Notes under the pieces: generated by a model
Seen by the model: the letters and a program-made list of their open reading frames with translations, nothing else
Database searches by the model: none
What the model was told of the DNA's origin: nothing
Position numbers and translations under genes: made by a program
Shown: positions 53,701 to 54,946 of the stretch, piece by piece
How positions within the stretch are numbered: the first letter of the stretch is position 1
Layout: each line of letters begins with the position of its first letter
Assembly: GCF_014650995.1 (NCBI RefSeq)
Contig: NZ_BMWA01000007.1
Location: forward strand, 33,899 to 97,898
DNA from: Streptomyces viridiviolaceus
GTDB taxonomy: Bacteria > Actinomycetota > Actinomycetes > Streptomycetales > Streptomycetaceae
Direction of reading: 5' to 3'
Length of the DNA: 64,000 nucleotides

Positions 53701-54946
53701 CGGGCAGAAACACGACGCCTCGGGCACGGCCACCGGTCCTGTCGAGCGTGTCTTCGCCGTCGTGCGGTCCCCTCGGACCGTCTCCGACCTGCGGGCCGGT
53801 GACCTCACTCCGGACGGTGAACAGGGACCGGAACTTCCGCTGAGCTGGGTGGAGGGCATCGCCTATTTCGACCTGGACGACCAGTCGCCCTGGTACCGGC
53901 GGTGGCACGACGAACACGGCATGCCCCTCGTCGCCGGCATCTCGGCCACCACCCTGCGTCTGCTGCGTGCCTTCCAGTGGCTGAACGTGCCGGACGCCAC
54001 CGCCACCGACTTCCGCCGGGCACTCCTCGGCTGGATGCTGCCCGGCCAGGACCACTCGCTGTTCGAAATCATGCGTGCCTCCCGACTGGCCGACGTGGCC
54101 ACACCCGAAGAGGCGTGGGCGGTTGACGGCGACGTCCACGAGCTGTACGCCCTGCCCGGCCTCGTACCGCCACACCTCGTACCGCCCGGCGGTCGGCACC
54201 AGGTCCAGGACCGGGAAGACGACGCGGACGTGGCGCCGGCGGTGGACTACCGCACGGTCGACCCCGAAGACCGCGACTACGTGGTGGAGAGCCGGCCCGG
54301 CGAACTCCTGTGGCGTTTCTCGGGCAGGGAACCGGAGGAGGTGTTCCGGCACGGGTTCCAGGCGGACGACCCGTCGGCGCTGGTGACCCTGGACACCACC
54401 CGCGAGCGCGGCAACCGCTACATGGGCGCTCGGTTCCGTTACGAGATCGCGGCGGCTGTCGACCCCGAACCGGCCGGAGTGGATGTCAACGCCACGCTCG
54501 TTCGGGCGGAGGGCACCCCTGGATTCCGAGAGGACGAGCGGGAGACCACGTTCACCGGACGGATCGCCCCGGAGGCGATCGTCCAGGTCTACGACCATTC
54601 CTACGGCCGGACCGGTACCTGGGACGCCCAGGCGCGGCAGATCGTTTGGACCCGGGATGACACCGCCGCGACGGCTACCGCCCGGGGGGCGGCGGATGTG
54701 GGCCCCGGCCTGCCCGAGCACGAGGAGACACTGGCTGCGGAGCCGGGGACGGACGGGGCCACCGTCGCCGGTGACGAGGCCGTCGTCGGCGACGGCGACC
54801 CGCACGTCCGAGACGCCCCTGGAGCATTCGGGCTCACCTCGGTGGAGGACGGGGCGACATCCCCTGTGCGCGAGCTCCGGTCCTCGCCGCGGTACTCCGC
54901 CGTTCCGGCTACCGGGACACGCAGCCGGATCCACACCCGCGCTTAG
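19937..54946 (+). CDS. Giant (11,669-residue) T7SS-type polymorphic toxin-like protein with C-terminal ADP-ribosyltransferase domain
   Basis: A single uninterrupted frame of 35,010 bp starts at a GTG that overlaps the stop of the small ORF before it. Order of regions (residues approximate): 1-105 helical WXG100/CpnT-like head; 105-270 hydrophobic and Gly-rich segments; 275-1165 Gly/Ala/Pro/Thr low-complexity linker; 1165-3175 charged helical repeats; 3175-4440 four HA-like repeats with a Gln/Ala/Arg coil; 4755-6455 leucine-rich supermodule A; 6590-8255 beta-rich repeats; 8385-9980 supermodule B; 10035-10835 two His...Cys domains; 10955-11400 conserved pre-toxin region; 11435-11575 ADP-ribosyltransferase; short acidic tail. 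There is no Sec signal, so T7SS export is the likely route, supported by the T7SS-associated gene at 55912. Very long modular proteins with a variable toxic tip are known in Streptomyces polymorphic-toxin systems; this one is extreme. It could act between bacteria or on eukaryotic neighbours. The frame being intact across 35 kb argues that it is under selection. Confidence 0.85.
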   Translation: MAHVPEPLRWAAYLTGTELPKADPDGLRRQGQIWADLGRQVQSMVSEVNAVNAVVQGHINGDPAEAFSDYIRQLNSTLPALARAADNLQIMSDDFALQVEHATNLVIAMLSWMLVELAFLANSLFGLAAVPALITGVRAVIMAILRRLLMSTAVGAGVMTGLETLLQTIEILQGHRKHLDPKAIKDMAVGGAIGGAAFGALSGLGRVVAPRASNSLIGRGAIGGVAGVTGGIGAAAATGGEIDPGLAFLGGAAGAVLGMPGGGGGRRQDENIAISNLAKTVQSVSDGHSLTDPATGIGPGGPKGSPTAGPVTPVAPPSGGTADGGTGMSGASGRGSAGTAEPVPGAPGEADGTSGVMPGGAAGTTPGGSSGVMPAGGTGGGPGAGLSGEVSAPVPAGAGAGTRGPDAAAGGVGGAREGLPGFEEPPLAAAGGPDGVPGRAETGAGAPGGAGTVPPGTAAAPNGSGAGAGAGVRTEPAAPGPVRQGADGGGAGPGTGVPEGASTVRSGTHAENTPAATTTVTGDLGPGTTVPARGPETGSEVGPTGASGPGAGVTGGTSGTRGPETGVVGGSSGGSGAGVAGGSSGVRGPEAMVTAGSSAARGAEANGTSGPSGSGRVQAGITPAGFPESGSPGGRAGETAPPVTTAHPAGADGGPARVAGPYAATAGDGVSVAPPARTTEQGPVTAGAADAPSARGVAAGPAEARGDAGTTTAPATVAPAGRADAPAAAARQDGPAAGTADTGAGPAGNSAPTRQPGTAQPGSSTGTPSASGEPSPVRTTTSAPADGRTAPGAPRAGTAEGGAAPAARTQASPAPPTAAGGGSGPGSGSPTGRVDAGTVTPGGSRQAGSAGVSGGRTEGSGGVPDPSARPAAPGGGAGSGTRVGGDPAPVRDTATAQPGATSRTGADPRPATAGGPVPDGSRTADAAAGGEARPGAATSRTGADPRPATAGGPVPDGSRTAAGGEARPGTPTGTRTEPQAPRTTPTGRSAEPAGAGAREDRGGAPDTRPRTQTPAPEDTPQRPAQTGAPDSSAPRATDTSPTRTTGTPPARVPEAKAPGPRTQDSSTTRVPETSSARTTDSPSPRTTATPSAHPAEAPAPRPADSAAPGTAGTPSPRVTETPAPRPAETASAHRSDDAEAPRSDEGRDGSDGGERPPGEVAPVVRLRPELAEPYVFRGDDPVLAGRWHTERETVISDHRSRFEVEQEANQRVRAAFADHLNNPAPVHRRPDTDALAESSSGEGDGQPRPALPHVERSDDGGFQLLEGHEGPSAGARARMEQSDGDYLLLTEGGEPPPRARAVAEAWRQEVKDWFDERWHADYEEYRRGDLTRAEFTSRFEQLTAGLRDDFEITAAARLVRRSALESFDRLTGADRPELRRGDHQVMEEGLRERLEAGRDRAPLDEQGSSLPEPVLTRARERFAAEAVAEVYLLAQRHREDGDLGSEGIDWPRLHDEFDAGMRELTQGLRNRLELEAVAHDFFVRATDAAGVERPVPRGADDPEGQAVRGADDAKDEPPVSWVDRAREDLLAEFDDLTRALPGDDRLLARRASYDEWLERRPAMESLLADLPGRWEARLRAMDAEEGLRGRAEEHVGAARAQWLAANGRDPVEMAAVDTEAVVAGHRADLTAEGERILAGREPRELTAEEWNAYMDRMRQAHDTLVEQLPTRLDFQAGLERALVEADLMIERLDAEGPGVQRAREGLREDVTRVFGELAGRAENGGWGPDRVAAGEAVFLREYLPVAQRSLPHRVELEYGMARALGEGGESFHRLTAERSKLTEREHRRYDVEEKTHDRLAEEFRGDWMRRYHDVYGPSERDVRAWLQRERENGDTFGSTVRSEWEALRDETAKPYDAAGRTRAEADALAAGQRTRRENHAWRQQMAANFQSFLGKGAVLEELAGASGIRPEDIRSAQVRTEYRQGLAELRSWFSHEWDAAARTASPEGESAVRAALADEARQRRQALGEQTRGRDEAYAAWADSPAWNLDLARLEITRAPFEESPRPGDGPGPAGARDAEGDTQLQAQIEARQLPARQESAPAPASTTARPTGTGETAVQLRQELPRVDAPTSEALAGLGRTVEVRDRAHGEFETRLADFPELRTAGAADRLAAVRETFADAWARDRTAALADLDTQLAATRDELAARERARQLFDREVATVLSGNGIPATSFAVASSATAFTASSQAEALAGEFQDVMAGRPATDRAPAPVEEFRQRYAEAHTAWAADRQARAAFDAALRTTGPNGERVDLADGRAQWNTSVRRWYEGRLTVLRTQFAAEWTEASAVPDAEERRQRLDRLADEFRRAAVHQQDRAPAVAGQHRLLMEQTARFTADPAWNSDLTAWYEQQRRTLAEPLAAHLDLYGPQVRTDAVARFDAQAEALHAVAEARHKAHQDFARLLQDRPRGTVRMSHAATADWARHHIDSLRAAYVQAATTAITTASLRPAEDTRAQGTASAQVTTPAVEFVPPPAHADARDWRTTAWHTAQQNLHLRYADLLARARTGQEPPADASRTEAGALDEEFWRWSREEAPGLTEDQLTAVRERVRADHGRITEAVTAGPPPAGTELRDAFTVAAAREIGLGRGEEVFTRAFRAWGERVAATWRGRLDDGTPAPFALTEDLATAVRERAAAGFRERWDEALRDALAGTDPRTAMNDAIRRASRRLRALGDDLPAEFDRHALLHGQLDRLRDRAEEVAASLHDHLDQEGRELLAAFDAEDTVVSGPGRRRVLDDAGRALREAFDRTFPTGRSAAGTVSEARPLPSAWQERLGATLTELPGRLARQAVREAEIVRAREAVTEAAASWAESGPEVGAAFLDRFPVDFGQLRPMLRQELDVTVAATVNHRFDQVVAVDTSGATGTWREQWRTAYEELTDPARLHIWLTVRHARDQVNAVSRRLFDEQLRRRAETGRTLSDADAARVRAGLDERLLATFDALFTARPVTQEELPGLLRRWDTVLADQARALPAHLDFESTVGPALHAAAHSFESLRGETETTGERPAELADDFREDFLAAYGLLWAPQALSTSWSAHEAAYADSFTAGLTAARLRALDTAPGRTTSETSEAAEARLRREYGETAFRELWDEADALLRPALLIGRDPETVALRETQHRAMLRIIEVLGRAEDEPRTWARARALADTLAAGRPGIRSARRGLRGGVPPASWTTAPTAAGQAPAETEASRQRREQLWRSRPWSTAPNPMPGRSAPVDDVLTPGQKKSLFAELRGLGPDAQHGITTFGTVADLVDRAVGLRLDRAQVERLHAEYLRVAPPPVRDGVFPPATDPTHVSLAWDHFVLHGHLEPTTLGPRIAFVERLRDQVEYGTLPPAVVGWWNSIGMRWGTRTALQAAQVFLGTGPKPTRVPPDEAVREVRVPGWRAAFDLAQWKRTFAHIGGATLTHDEQAAMRWLLGDVWAAELLSARFDGPAPEAWRTRLWGMAAAPGSDRRPPASTLSDVQMDSLMRALRVRESSRATPLKFGDVTNAVTNTWKRQPTLEHLEWLNEEYVLRYPQRPERLLAAFAQAESDRARDQANAEAWLRRRVQTPQEKAAQGAALPREVVAGARTQVEAWLQSRAEARAAAEARAQAQAQAQAQVRAAAEAEDEARAQAVAEDEGRARAQALVEKQQRKRARADAGKRARVRQHAERLVSQREGAAEDQTRNQGSHTFFASERSAPQAGPSRPDSAPRATGTGGEPMDAHASAEAGRMWEERLWRSRPWFSEPAPRPAEERSEGEQLTQEERQLLFLELTSREKNAAAEQVLTFGAIADWADRSMGLRLDQAQWAQLHEEYRRYALAPAGRVRAGWSLSQFVAAWEYFREHRHLEVPRKYEKQVWGNRTQLGQYVADLRRKGTFAKLPQGVVDWWNSVGMRWSTDDMLDAAKAYLNGRTLTAPPPEEEIRAITVPNWRASVDLVHWGETLRGHSWSALRTRVRETLGDAWADALLTAVTDQTPAHIDASQAGPSSGRAIQRLRASEDPRASREVPEGWHYEAAKEFAEANGHLEVSGNTVVHGADQPYDLKKVLDLLRARRRLLSQQVVDAWDELGMRWSTSDAAAAARAYLAGRNGDVAVPPPDADIKAVVIGGHRATFDLARWTRVFRANPHLGQTEREQLLTGFGQEWSDWLTSTREAVPEAAGREGRPVLGSPAGSAPAADEGMEDLFDPSPEPDDVAVTPGGPGAPLDVDALEEPAEAWRARSWVSPPRPQPFIRPAWPEYPAREERNELFVYVRDQVRQAEQVTFGAVADRVLDTLGVPLDEAQVERLHWEYQSEVVRPAEPVESGREGRTPTQRAELQHEAAQRHYDVHRHLEVNRQAYPSLGGYVETLRRRPGVIGLPQNVVERWESVGMRWSTRHVLDAVRTHLDGQVPSAPLPDAQIRAIPVPGGQATLDLAHWISTLAHVETNVLTLRQRQEIREVFGDAWADSILRTVPGKRGPYRRGAGRGAAADASGSSGTAGPSSRGGRAAEAGPSTEAGAPATAETTQTAPPTTDSGEADGVSREGESASHGQGPVRDQAARSDQEQPEQGPRLTGTDLTGTDLGPSRGIPPAGLDPDNPDLYGVNQPQDGMELDDGMWVLPDLSQVWPPQEEWDPGGSDEWLAGLPMLGQETPDLGVAAGTHLNLGMGTEPGMDLEPDVDLGLDGLRETASEMEGRLLRMLGPERFQTLWQRAVEVLRPAVVLGLEPDEVALRAAQEQALFQIMQVFARARDDAQAREQAQALAVGAEMETPGIRSPQQGLPAGAPPRTAQSRAVQPPVQPPARILNDVARRVLRDAGRSGLRPDAVSDFLARAAARTWHEDWPALDLARMVVADTDWTAPEHDGLIDALMQPPHLHVVKAVVGQPALGPLIRVRPQYLELLSESGVLLDGLSKLTPGELGTYARNPRYLDDLLAPSADGRRELVEAIENKSPDAAHLLKTVGLATVLQGRAPHVLAVAGDWLAANVIKAVPELVPAVLAGTPDSARAFTREWTLTSAILHTGQDDAVVDYAALYGNRNLRAVLQVYADQTQLLLRAPRLLAAVTRDLGLLDVLDRNPGLTDVLTDVPGFADRLAADGRLLHAAVDNPAVAALLSRDPGHFDAVPEAGLLHALQKARHPAPGASTKSSRTANGRMLSRVREVLPGLHAVVTAEPALSAVLEEDAAFTETLLAHPDLLSEPHEYRRLLRVEAAPLRALVRENSPLLAPYVLRAALRHEVLRNWLLARPHLLDAGPFDRRVAFTEAVEKDSRVGEMAFDNPALGILLWLGSTYPPDYRNLRKFWEHRPTDERLFSHYRLPGFHDLLFVGDRARLLDVMFRNDSALLRLAASDRRVLDAVDTPTVPALHANPAVLAELASRPRLRLTIAHWHALFRSSGLLEGLSRNENLLSLLASAPEVLREAIARPGLVAALEDPLFQAEVSAVVAARKAENAKKNKKKTKAWTKDLERIVTAYGGDAVLSPEGVRLRPGDAFWAGLWHLPQDEARAEIERAVPAAEHEERLPGLLAVDDRIRRDDILFAAARRGLAMGAMLFHNPELARTLQARPGLLGLAADTDTSILVLLQDNAPLTAALRTDDYLYWYVRFPAALSQLISFPERVRELVEVPDLARFMTTAPQSYDRAYRDPSLERLMVERQDVTSVLADGGPVVDLLLTTPGLTAELLRFHTGHDEDTTVVRAVLSGLPVARAVADAPELSDELRRFPLVGAALADHPGAFTDAAHFRRFLARTELLTALQRHPEQAGKVLRSAEVLETALRTPEVVTALAADGALTQLLERRPQSDAVHRLLREQPDLTAALSVTTEDGSRTLRTALGAVRGLADAMVADPRIGRDLRGAPWLAGTLLRNHGLVDHAVHDTPLWQAARAERMLADALTPQVVRRLTNREALLRRIAERPGSLAGVASPDVRRLLSDADLTRFLADDPAFAQRFFATPAWRDRALRTPGFAGELRRLARDPHGFRQLAENADGQQLLAALPRVTATAPAGHQAAARAQARAGDTATAARSGKGRGDSATKPAAGRQRNQPETRSVWAEALVSVPEAADLLLVPAGAALAAELGRHPELLPLLLGAPAILEDLAREPAAWRNYAFGEFLTSGEAGLESFDTDFHAWLERLGAIVEGDFHNRVRDMAHGVWDRELALREIRRAEEAAQAAERLAAFQPHLPETWEYSGRLLHARHVREEDLAPERLRVLQEVARGERRPRELQDRQRPIAVNQALHVHLDGGSGGASFGYVLADDGRVDTLVYALSRTRQGNKYQWDGHGGQYVNGPLEIGAVSNEPALRASVERVGRQAARAAARAAEDRKGKGKGTAGGTVRPSAVGAPVQVVDPELARLAEALSAYHAAVAEQDAASQARDRKAQARRQAAGNALDAAVRALRALGLDPGTRVGRFPADVVADLVARLDVPAGNAEALLTRASGFLRAPMTLDRGPVAEALRQTFRERLSDVAHALHTRGAEAARRLAGELAGPDTRPFPVGAGPSTSKAGAADQDVPAGPSNQAGTLVRAEELEQWLMEPRPAEPRSLLVALDGLRSDDAQTERQPRTGPETVTGADVQDHVRARTEDLHQQALEPQPADQEAPLAEDPRERLPEQQQIRRSAAPEVRTAVGTAGVPHELSDPVGTYGAVFDGSQGTVNLGPVPEATVDWLHRTVSEQLEGSTGRDESLRGQIRARLTAAYLTNEWTDVRSESGLSLHVVHRGSPRTVQVRLRLTDPRPAPALLNGLAEGVPNRVQRWGAGYSEAGNTASTADLRTFQLNHSHVWQPTAGALRQVAVQPQVNLVRNQLSTQVSAVGGAQTLSIVTVLGGAVPYEYRMRWQLRTDAGTQRADWTPERESSDRDRIAVWFPAHLTRIGSTDSVQDTTATPGGEAAVAGRAAAEPQHAPLRAAVHDTPLFAVESVLHPERVLHDVERSFAPHLDRVSGSSRQDLRRFFGSRNLRDALPRMLDGWHSSPMLLADDGSALGYLRVHAVLTDDGEQAGPTAPEADLMHMVVRAVRVTGQSTVTNAAGADLSVMLGFSGPQDESAASLAGGAVTLNAGVRRQVSYGFGSGGEVTRSQALQWGGPLFQVLGRVALEMELVRSNDGVVLPAEGSSDGAGERSRVTYPVMFQVPSRAALEGTRAAAPRRLPSEMERLRSLGVSTTTLRVDGAERLFAMAERWLREHGFLPPRTGGGGWTGQATRARWLSNARALDDARSAHVLRAAADEMVDGGHSVWFELPGTADVQRVEVRLSAERRGTGPVTAVRALPGMRVNNWSGFTRSGEEQRTATPLGWSVNGLAQMSSPLERHGDLPLQGVAGEYTHNGATTTTTGSGSLVGQEKYTATSADDGLQVFDVPVRLRLDVLWSHGPAPRPVLTDGTLTLAVPTYRTEAVLGPDGSDVARSDADAAAAKALGADPSDPGTTGSDVADGRTVVEMTEEELTRLLDAVTTDTLPRLPETAFVERVEGGDALVRAVGRLLGAAPSGTSAEEVLDLSAPHAGQNVAQRAGTDEDPVAPWASADKPDPLQRAYRAATGAWRWTTRSAVGGSLTDPDSMAQQVLRAALSSNQLTANALAVFGDGFVLEGAGSFGLLSGTDVSVEVSGQLIEVRRLDAPGPMTLQTWLYTADTSSVTRTVSNGQQGGLTVAGAYEPRISLFPSGRYAYGTGTSASTTVADNAADVRVTTYDDTRLQRFAATVAFRVTVRQGRRNAVSATVAAGPHSVRTAGIRVPDGVEFLIPESELSKHPVLAAVARVDRPAPARTLPLPQWYRATGQLGHAAVTEVTSAGPRGDFRRRVLDAVEGAAPGATVPGHATYLPGVAAWIADRTSSAGLRTLVGSGPGGRMATHFVHRSWLGPQLVEVMLTARPAPGTDLDALRGVVVEDTGRLSHSAAHGGGREGNLPVPGAAAHSISHTRGHELDAMPVLQYRGQRLQNTFALTTERAVGATVTSVRENRSWQHSGDLVEFEVPYRYTATVRTTLLTGTAAGRLMEAVGSTLGGTRVRDPEASADATVTIRFDRADLSAEPGDVVPLVAPAVFESDPAERTTPPQGAVGIGMDGLTPALRAALAGEDWIPARPFALYAFDAAEQLAQALRDVDPALAGPGRMHTSLSYEALLIRLARLVRPGHGDAGRLLDSHGVGRLLGRTGAHATTSVRLRLLPREILAGGPTALDDVRVANDASGASATTTVTPAVSSRYTASLRRDEADRVRLTVPHAQNRSGQGQSGTTENYRRDYLKYGVPAPAGQVGPTPGHLVRALAVLRVEGPDGTRWVLGSMVLRTLGDPPVPAGPVREKAPRQDLEEALEPDAEEMRRLGERLGVTSDDLRAVLTTAGGYLSAPLEIGSEPELEARRAARRDALARIAEALHHQGPGAARELADRLAAGNPALRAAGPKLPGGAPKKRAADRSAAGQVQDGPSTQAVEPAAPAQLTPAVRSQIEAVARAAGRTAQEKTWLRGQLLDAARHSGWHDQWPVRPLSELLLTDSRWSEDTHRAAVSRMLQPDAFHLVERAVGNAWLAQYLFSHEDMPEVLATSPVVLNHLEELPDRANPQALAFSRHPEFLAALVARSSSGRRELVEAVESGVKWAKQLFLLPALPFRTRSQTDLIRALMLLTIKSLPVLAERVPEIADALRRADSPIPRALAISSEGALMAGLLRATRGGSFVTPIDVRGLFAHQELRAALRTHADQAYALLEVPGLLDLAMKDVSVLDVLAGSPDLIDLLPDVPGFGARIAVSRDLLGAAAGNPAVAAVLSHDPHAFDSVPDDRLAQALAQAVPPPRRTVGQARGDSLLDRLRAGDAALDQALTDPELVAVLEGQEGLTAVLGNTARLLRRPHEYRRLLQPQNAPLRARLASGEVPALVAPGVLRTVLRHPSLETEILGPGAAPAASRVAEIIRRSPALEEALYRNPAVAHAVATIPAVLLLVDALDDLASRLVTDDRLIGFLRVSGAEVMLQRLKDAKHEVADAIVENGNALLALFTKNPKALTALTHRDQLTNLRTHPGLVRELAARPGLPFAVSHWERLYDDTALLDALEPASPERELLLAAPEALAEAVARAGFARALTDGSLHDVLAQVAGTRRNASRAKKGRGWINDLLKAVQSSGPPVLSPEGIELRENDDWLAGLFALPEREAEQQIRARFETEGGSESPAALERLLTVNRETRSVPRLLELARSRQALGAALHHNAELLETLRTRRALLELVADPSDVSLSLIHDDPELTRALRTNDYFHRLFVTNPDTRLWLVNAPDAIAGYIANPQLSRLIMYREEVAGRMSRPSDRVLMRDSEDVARVLADGGRVADVLLAEPGLRHIMSQVMTQPRGKETVLAAVSSLPLLQALAKRPQRLGLIASLPGMAEALAARPDLLATEAAYLKLLEHRPLLGLLASRPAQVPVVLADTALVETAMAAPVLVAALEADEGTARLLARRPAVHRLLREYPEVAERLGNSGRSLRTALESVRGLPEAMTDQPRIWRELRQAPWLVDALLRSHHLLKEARADSVLWRAARADRVLAAALTAQLVRRLADREALLTLLARRAGQASGPGAADLRRLLSNTALTSFLDDEPWFAERFLATPAWWAYALRDTDFTGALRELARSGRLRDLAEAAPEEPLLDALSRSGGPARGAATATAASNRAPQDTGREARFDTSARRAAPRPTQGSVWAQALASVPETGELLLSPAGAALAGALGANPELLPLLLGAPTVVEDVRQDPALWRDYTFGPFLGTPEATLEDFEGDFHRWLDTMGVALEGDYHGRVTDAARAVWTRARAEREAHRAEEAVRVAERLTAFAPHLTETWEFSGRLVYAGHVRPEWLPDEQLRVLREVATGDRRPRESEVRANRALHVHLDGGSGGASLAYVLAPDGLVDTLVYALSTSRQGNKYQWDGHGGRYVDGPLDLDAVHNHPALVASTELARDAARQAGAQPARVPGAKGKGKGRKGTAPLAPALSVASVPPLVVDPELTRLADALTNYHMALSELYAARQARNATRVLGNTRGRLQQAQRALRDMGLDPGARPSTDGLQEGLATLNMSASEDPRDNGLPAADQAAPTAVRDADETRFRSRPSPGPASTVSLHDLDGRVLLDGAGWPVGIDLVPTRERRPRQVRESERRSIWRLDFDPGVPPTSAPAIVLYQRGEPVRVSLRAFADLVAHNLTGQQSVWLVANHGARYGLDLARAVADRTGVRVYSNSGQVDLVETAYGDLRIMPVGYPQDGLPHGHWVYVDPSGERAPDGTEQDTDADETGRENYVRSVSGEEFHFRSLLLTPLADPGGRLIGHMSMPDYQVMEFEAAFMALPRQTGFQVWSADEVDYGLSGPTPWAGGRGERHFLAFHGHENTPHAILRTRDGRNVTFDGEQTAALLRRRASFRAFRQKAAGRADSSVITAVCYAGRSAGIAPTPYIRHLAEGLGLPVTGPTGKLLIGSDLLAIVPSDGLSGWRTVRPGEPDMTFEGYEGLGVPPVAPRSPGGGTLLGLSNSTPQQNAPVTGSPGAVDARALLDGTGRIVGIDLAPPADLRPRQVRVEGLGVWRLVFDPGAAPEFVPSVIVYREGRPLRVTLGAFAELVAESGFVANPVALVTAHGARYGLDLARAVADRTGVRVYTHSGRADLAETGFGDLRIDLADEQDGMPRGHWMYVDPAGEQAPDEPESAAAESGPENYVATTTGERLHVRSLLLTPFADAEGRLIGHMSLPDTVVREAEGAFQSLPQSQRFEVQSEEGDSYGLDDRNPWGEGRGPRHFVVVHGAQESPQAQMWTRDGRSVWLDGEQVAKVLRRRASFRAFRRRTADHTDAAVIAATCFAARSRAAHPTMYIRRMADRLGLPVAGPTGEFRVGFSQTFMVPSDGLAGWRTARPGDPDTAFDGHEGLGAPPTTSLTGERPDEAASGRPVVALSAAERDARLDGEMLEPRPPATAPDLDGLLAAPSPRSRTDDATEADTAPAPAQTAVPHGRVDSGGTDTAAPGRVEPATTDTTAPARSAPAAPQAPSATAAADPTTAVFEQAVGAYHHRAPEALAAARAAVTRLHEVLRTAYPEYGEEALAASFFTTDPTSAGQTGLADAGASNRNRLEELLADGTVRELMTAFFNAVAGKALFEADETVPSLTGVLKAVLTPADGGPVSEAGMALADRLGLDRPALEAYAAFVRGGARASLQERTAADPRTRAQVYLFSPDDPFALGSLAAHRATGDYPKDAMEIVHSQASRIPRPAAHRATGAHKKTPRDYTYLDASLSGRERTFLARHERPLSLVGFAVQEIPLDTLEFDPATGEPVLADVLARDEVLTVEVQRSRPVAPAGQKHDASGTATGPVERVFAVVRSPRTVSDLRAGDLTPDGEQGPELPLSWVEGIAYFDLDDQSPWYRRWHDEHGMPLVAGISATTLRLLRAFQWLNVPDATATDFRRALLGWMLPGQDHSLFEIMRASRLADVATPEEAWAVDGDVHELYALPGLVPPHLVPPGGRHQVQDREDDADVAPAVDYRTVDPEDRDYVVESRPGELLWRFSGREPEEVFRHGFQADDPSALVTLDTTRERGNRYMGARFRYEIAAAVDPEPAGVDVNATLVRAEGTPGFREDERETTFTGRIAPEAIVQVYDHSYGRTGTWDAQARQIVWTRDDTAATATARGAADVGPGLPEHEETLAAEPGTDGATVAGDEAVVGDGDPHVRDAPGAFGLTSVEDGATSPVRELRSSPRYSAVPATGTRSRIHTRA
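20800..23430 (+). other. Domain: ~880-residue Gly/Ala/Pro/Thr low-complexity linker, with a 111-bp tandem repeat
   Basis: This region is almost entirely G, A, P, T, S and R with no predicted fold. It includes a 111-bp (37-residue) tandem duplication at 22634-22744 and 22745-about 22843, the second copy slightly shortened; both encode RTGADPRPATAGGPVPDGSR. Its C-terminal third is rich in short Thr/Ala/Pro-Arg units (TTRVPETSSARTTDSPSPR). Such linkers may extend a toxin away from the producing cell. Confidence 0.7.
29464..33250 (+). repeat. Domain repeats: four HA-like (helicase-associated-domain-like) modules
   Basis: Four copies share an aromatic/GHLEV ... GMRW pattern: WDHFVLHGHLE to GMRWGT (about 29,809), WEYFREHRHLEV to GMRWST (31,375), KEFAEANGHLEV to GMRWST (31,904) and HYDVHRHLEV to GMRWST (32,828). 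The spacing and the W..x2-5HxHLEV / L..WxxxGMRW signature resemble the helicase-associated (HA, PF03457) domain. Copies 1, 2 and 4 are preceded by a shared subdomain (TFGxVAD...LDxAQVExLHxEY) and copies 1 and 2 also by LWRSRPW. Between copies 1 and 2 is an Ala/Gln/Arg coil. Confidence 0.65.
30691..30720 (+). repeat. Hexanucleotide array (GGCGCA)x5 inside the giant gene
   Basis: Five exact copies of GGCGCA encode the AQAQAQAQAQ run of the coil between HA-like modules 1 and 2. The unit length is a multiple of three, so slippage would change coil length without breaking the frame. Confidence 0.9.
34200..38830 (+). repeat. Supermodule A: leucine-rich helical repeat array plus conserved tail
   Basis: About 1,540 residues of short leucine-rich helical units (for example LRAVLQVYADQTQLLLRAPR, LTDVLTDVPGFADRLAADGR), ending in a conserved tail: VWAEALVSVPEAADLLLVPA, ETWEYSGRLLHARHV, ALHVHLDGGSGGASFGYVLA and RQGNKYQWDGHGGQYVNGPL. 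A Lys/Gly-rich KGKGKGT spacer follows. It is homologous over its whole length to 45090-49700 in the same protein. The repeat style resembles HEAT/ARM-like solenoids, but I cannot name the family. Confidence 0.75.
39700..44700 (+). other. Domain: beta-rich region with three related units
   Basis: About 1,670 residues are dominated by alternating Thr/Val/Arg beta strands between supermodules A and B. Three related units can be seen, each with a V-x-[RM]-L-[TS] strand after a short His/Arg-rich turn: HVVHRGSPRTVQVRLRL, VWFELPGTADVQRVEVRLS and HFVHRSWLGPQLVEVMLT. Each is followed by strands rich in Thr (TTTTTGSGSL, TSVRENRSWQHS). I do not recognise the fold; large secreted toxins often use such beta blocks as adhesive or delivery parts. 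Confidence 0.5.
45090..49700 (+). repeat. Supermodule B: paralogue of supermodule A
   Basis: This region matches supermodule A block by block: LRAALRTHADQAYALLEVPG for LRAVLQVYADQTQLLLRAPR, then VWAQALASVPETGELLLSPA, ETWEFSGRLVYAGHV, ALHVHLDGGSGGASLAYVLA, RQGNKYQWDGHGGRYVDGPL and a KGKGKGRKG spacer. The two copies flank the beta-rich region, so the centre of the protein has an A-beta-B plan. Divergence is substantial except in the tail, pointing to an old duplication with selection on the tail motif. Confidence 0.75.
50041..51200 (+). other. Domain: first His...Cys (caspase-fold-like or 'lonely Cys') domain
   Basis: Residues about 10035-10420. Key points: ANHGARYGLDLARAVADRTG, then HFLAFHGHEN with His10295, and after 55 residues VITAVCYAGRSAG with Cys10350. 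The hydrophobic-HG ... hydrophobic-x-x-C layout is that of clan CD peptidases (caspase, CHAT). It also resembles the domain annotated as lonely Cys in giant Streptomyces proteins. The region between is RASFRAFRQKAAGRAD. Peptidase activity is inferred from motif layout only. Confidence 0.5.
51292..52430 (+). other. Domain: second His...Cys domain
   Basis: This is a tandem copy of the previous domain (residues about 10453-10831) with TAHGARYGLDLARAVADRTG, HFVVVHGAQES with His10705, and VIAATCFAARSRA with Cys10760. The His-Cys distance is again 55. Both residues and the flanking PSDGL.GWRT segment are conserved in both copies, arguing that both are functional. Confidence 0.5.
54240..54660 (+). 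other. Domain: C-terminal ADP-ribosyltransferase toxin (cholera/pertussis type)
   Basis: Residues about 11435-11575. The NAD-binding Arg lies in ELLWRFSGREPEEVFRHGF (Arg11460), matching the YR.D.RPP..VF..GF start of pertussis-like toxins. A TLDTT segment (11484-11488) stands where the STS motif is expected. YEIAAAVDPEPAGVDVNATL matches the following strand. The catalytic loop reads ERETTFTGRI, aligned with EQEVSALGGI of heat-labile enterotoxin, giving E11534-x-E11536. An E-x-E pair typifies arginine-specific transferases, whereas pertussis toxin and scabin/pierisin have Q-x-E. Target and specificity are inferences. Confidence 0.7.
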
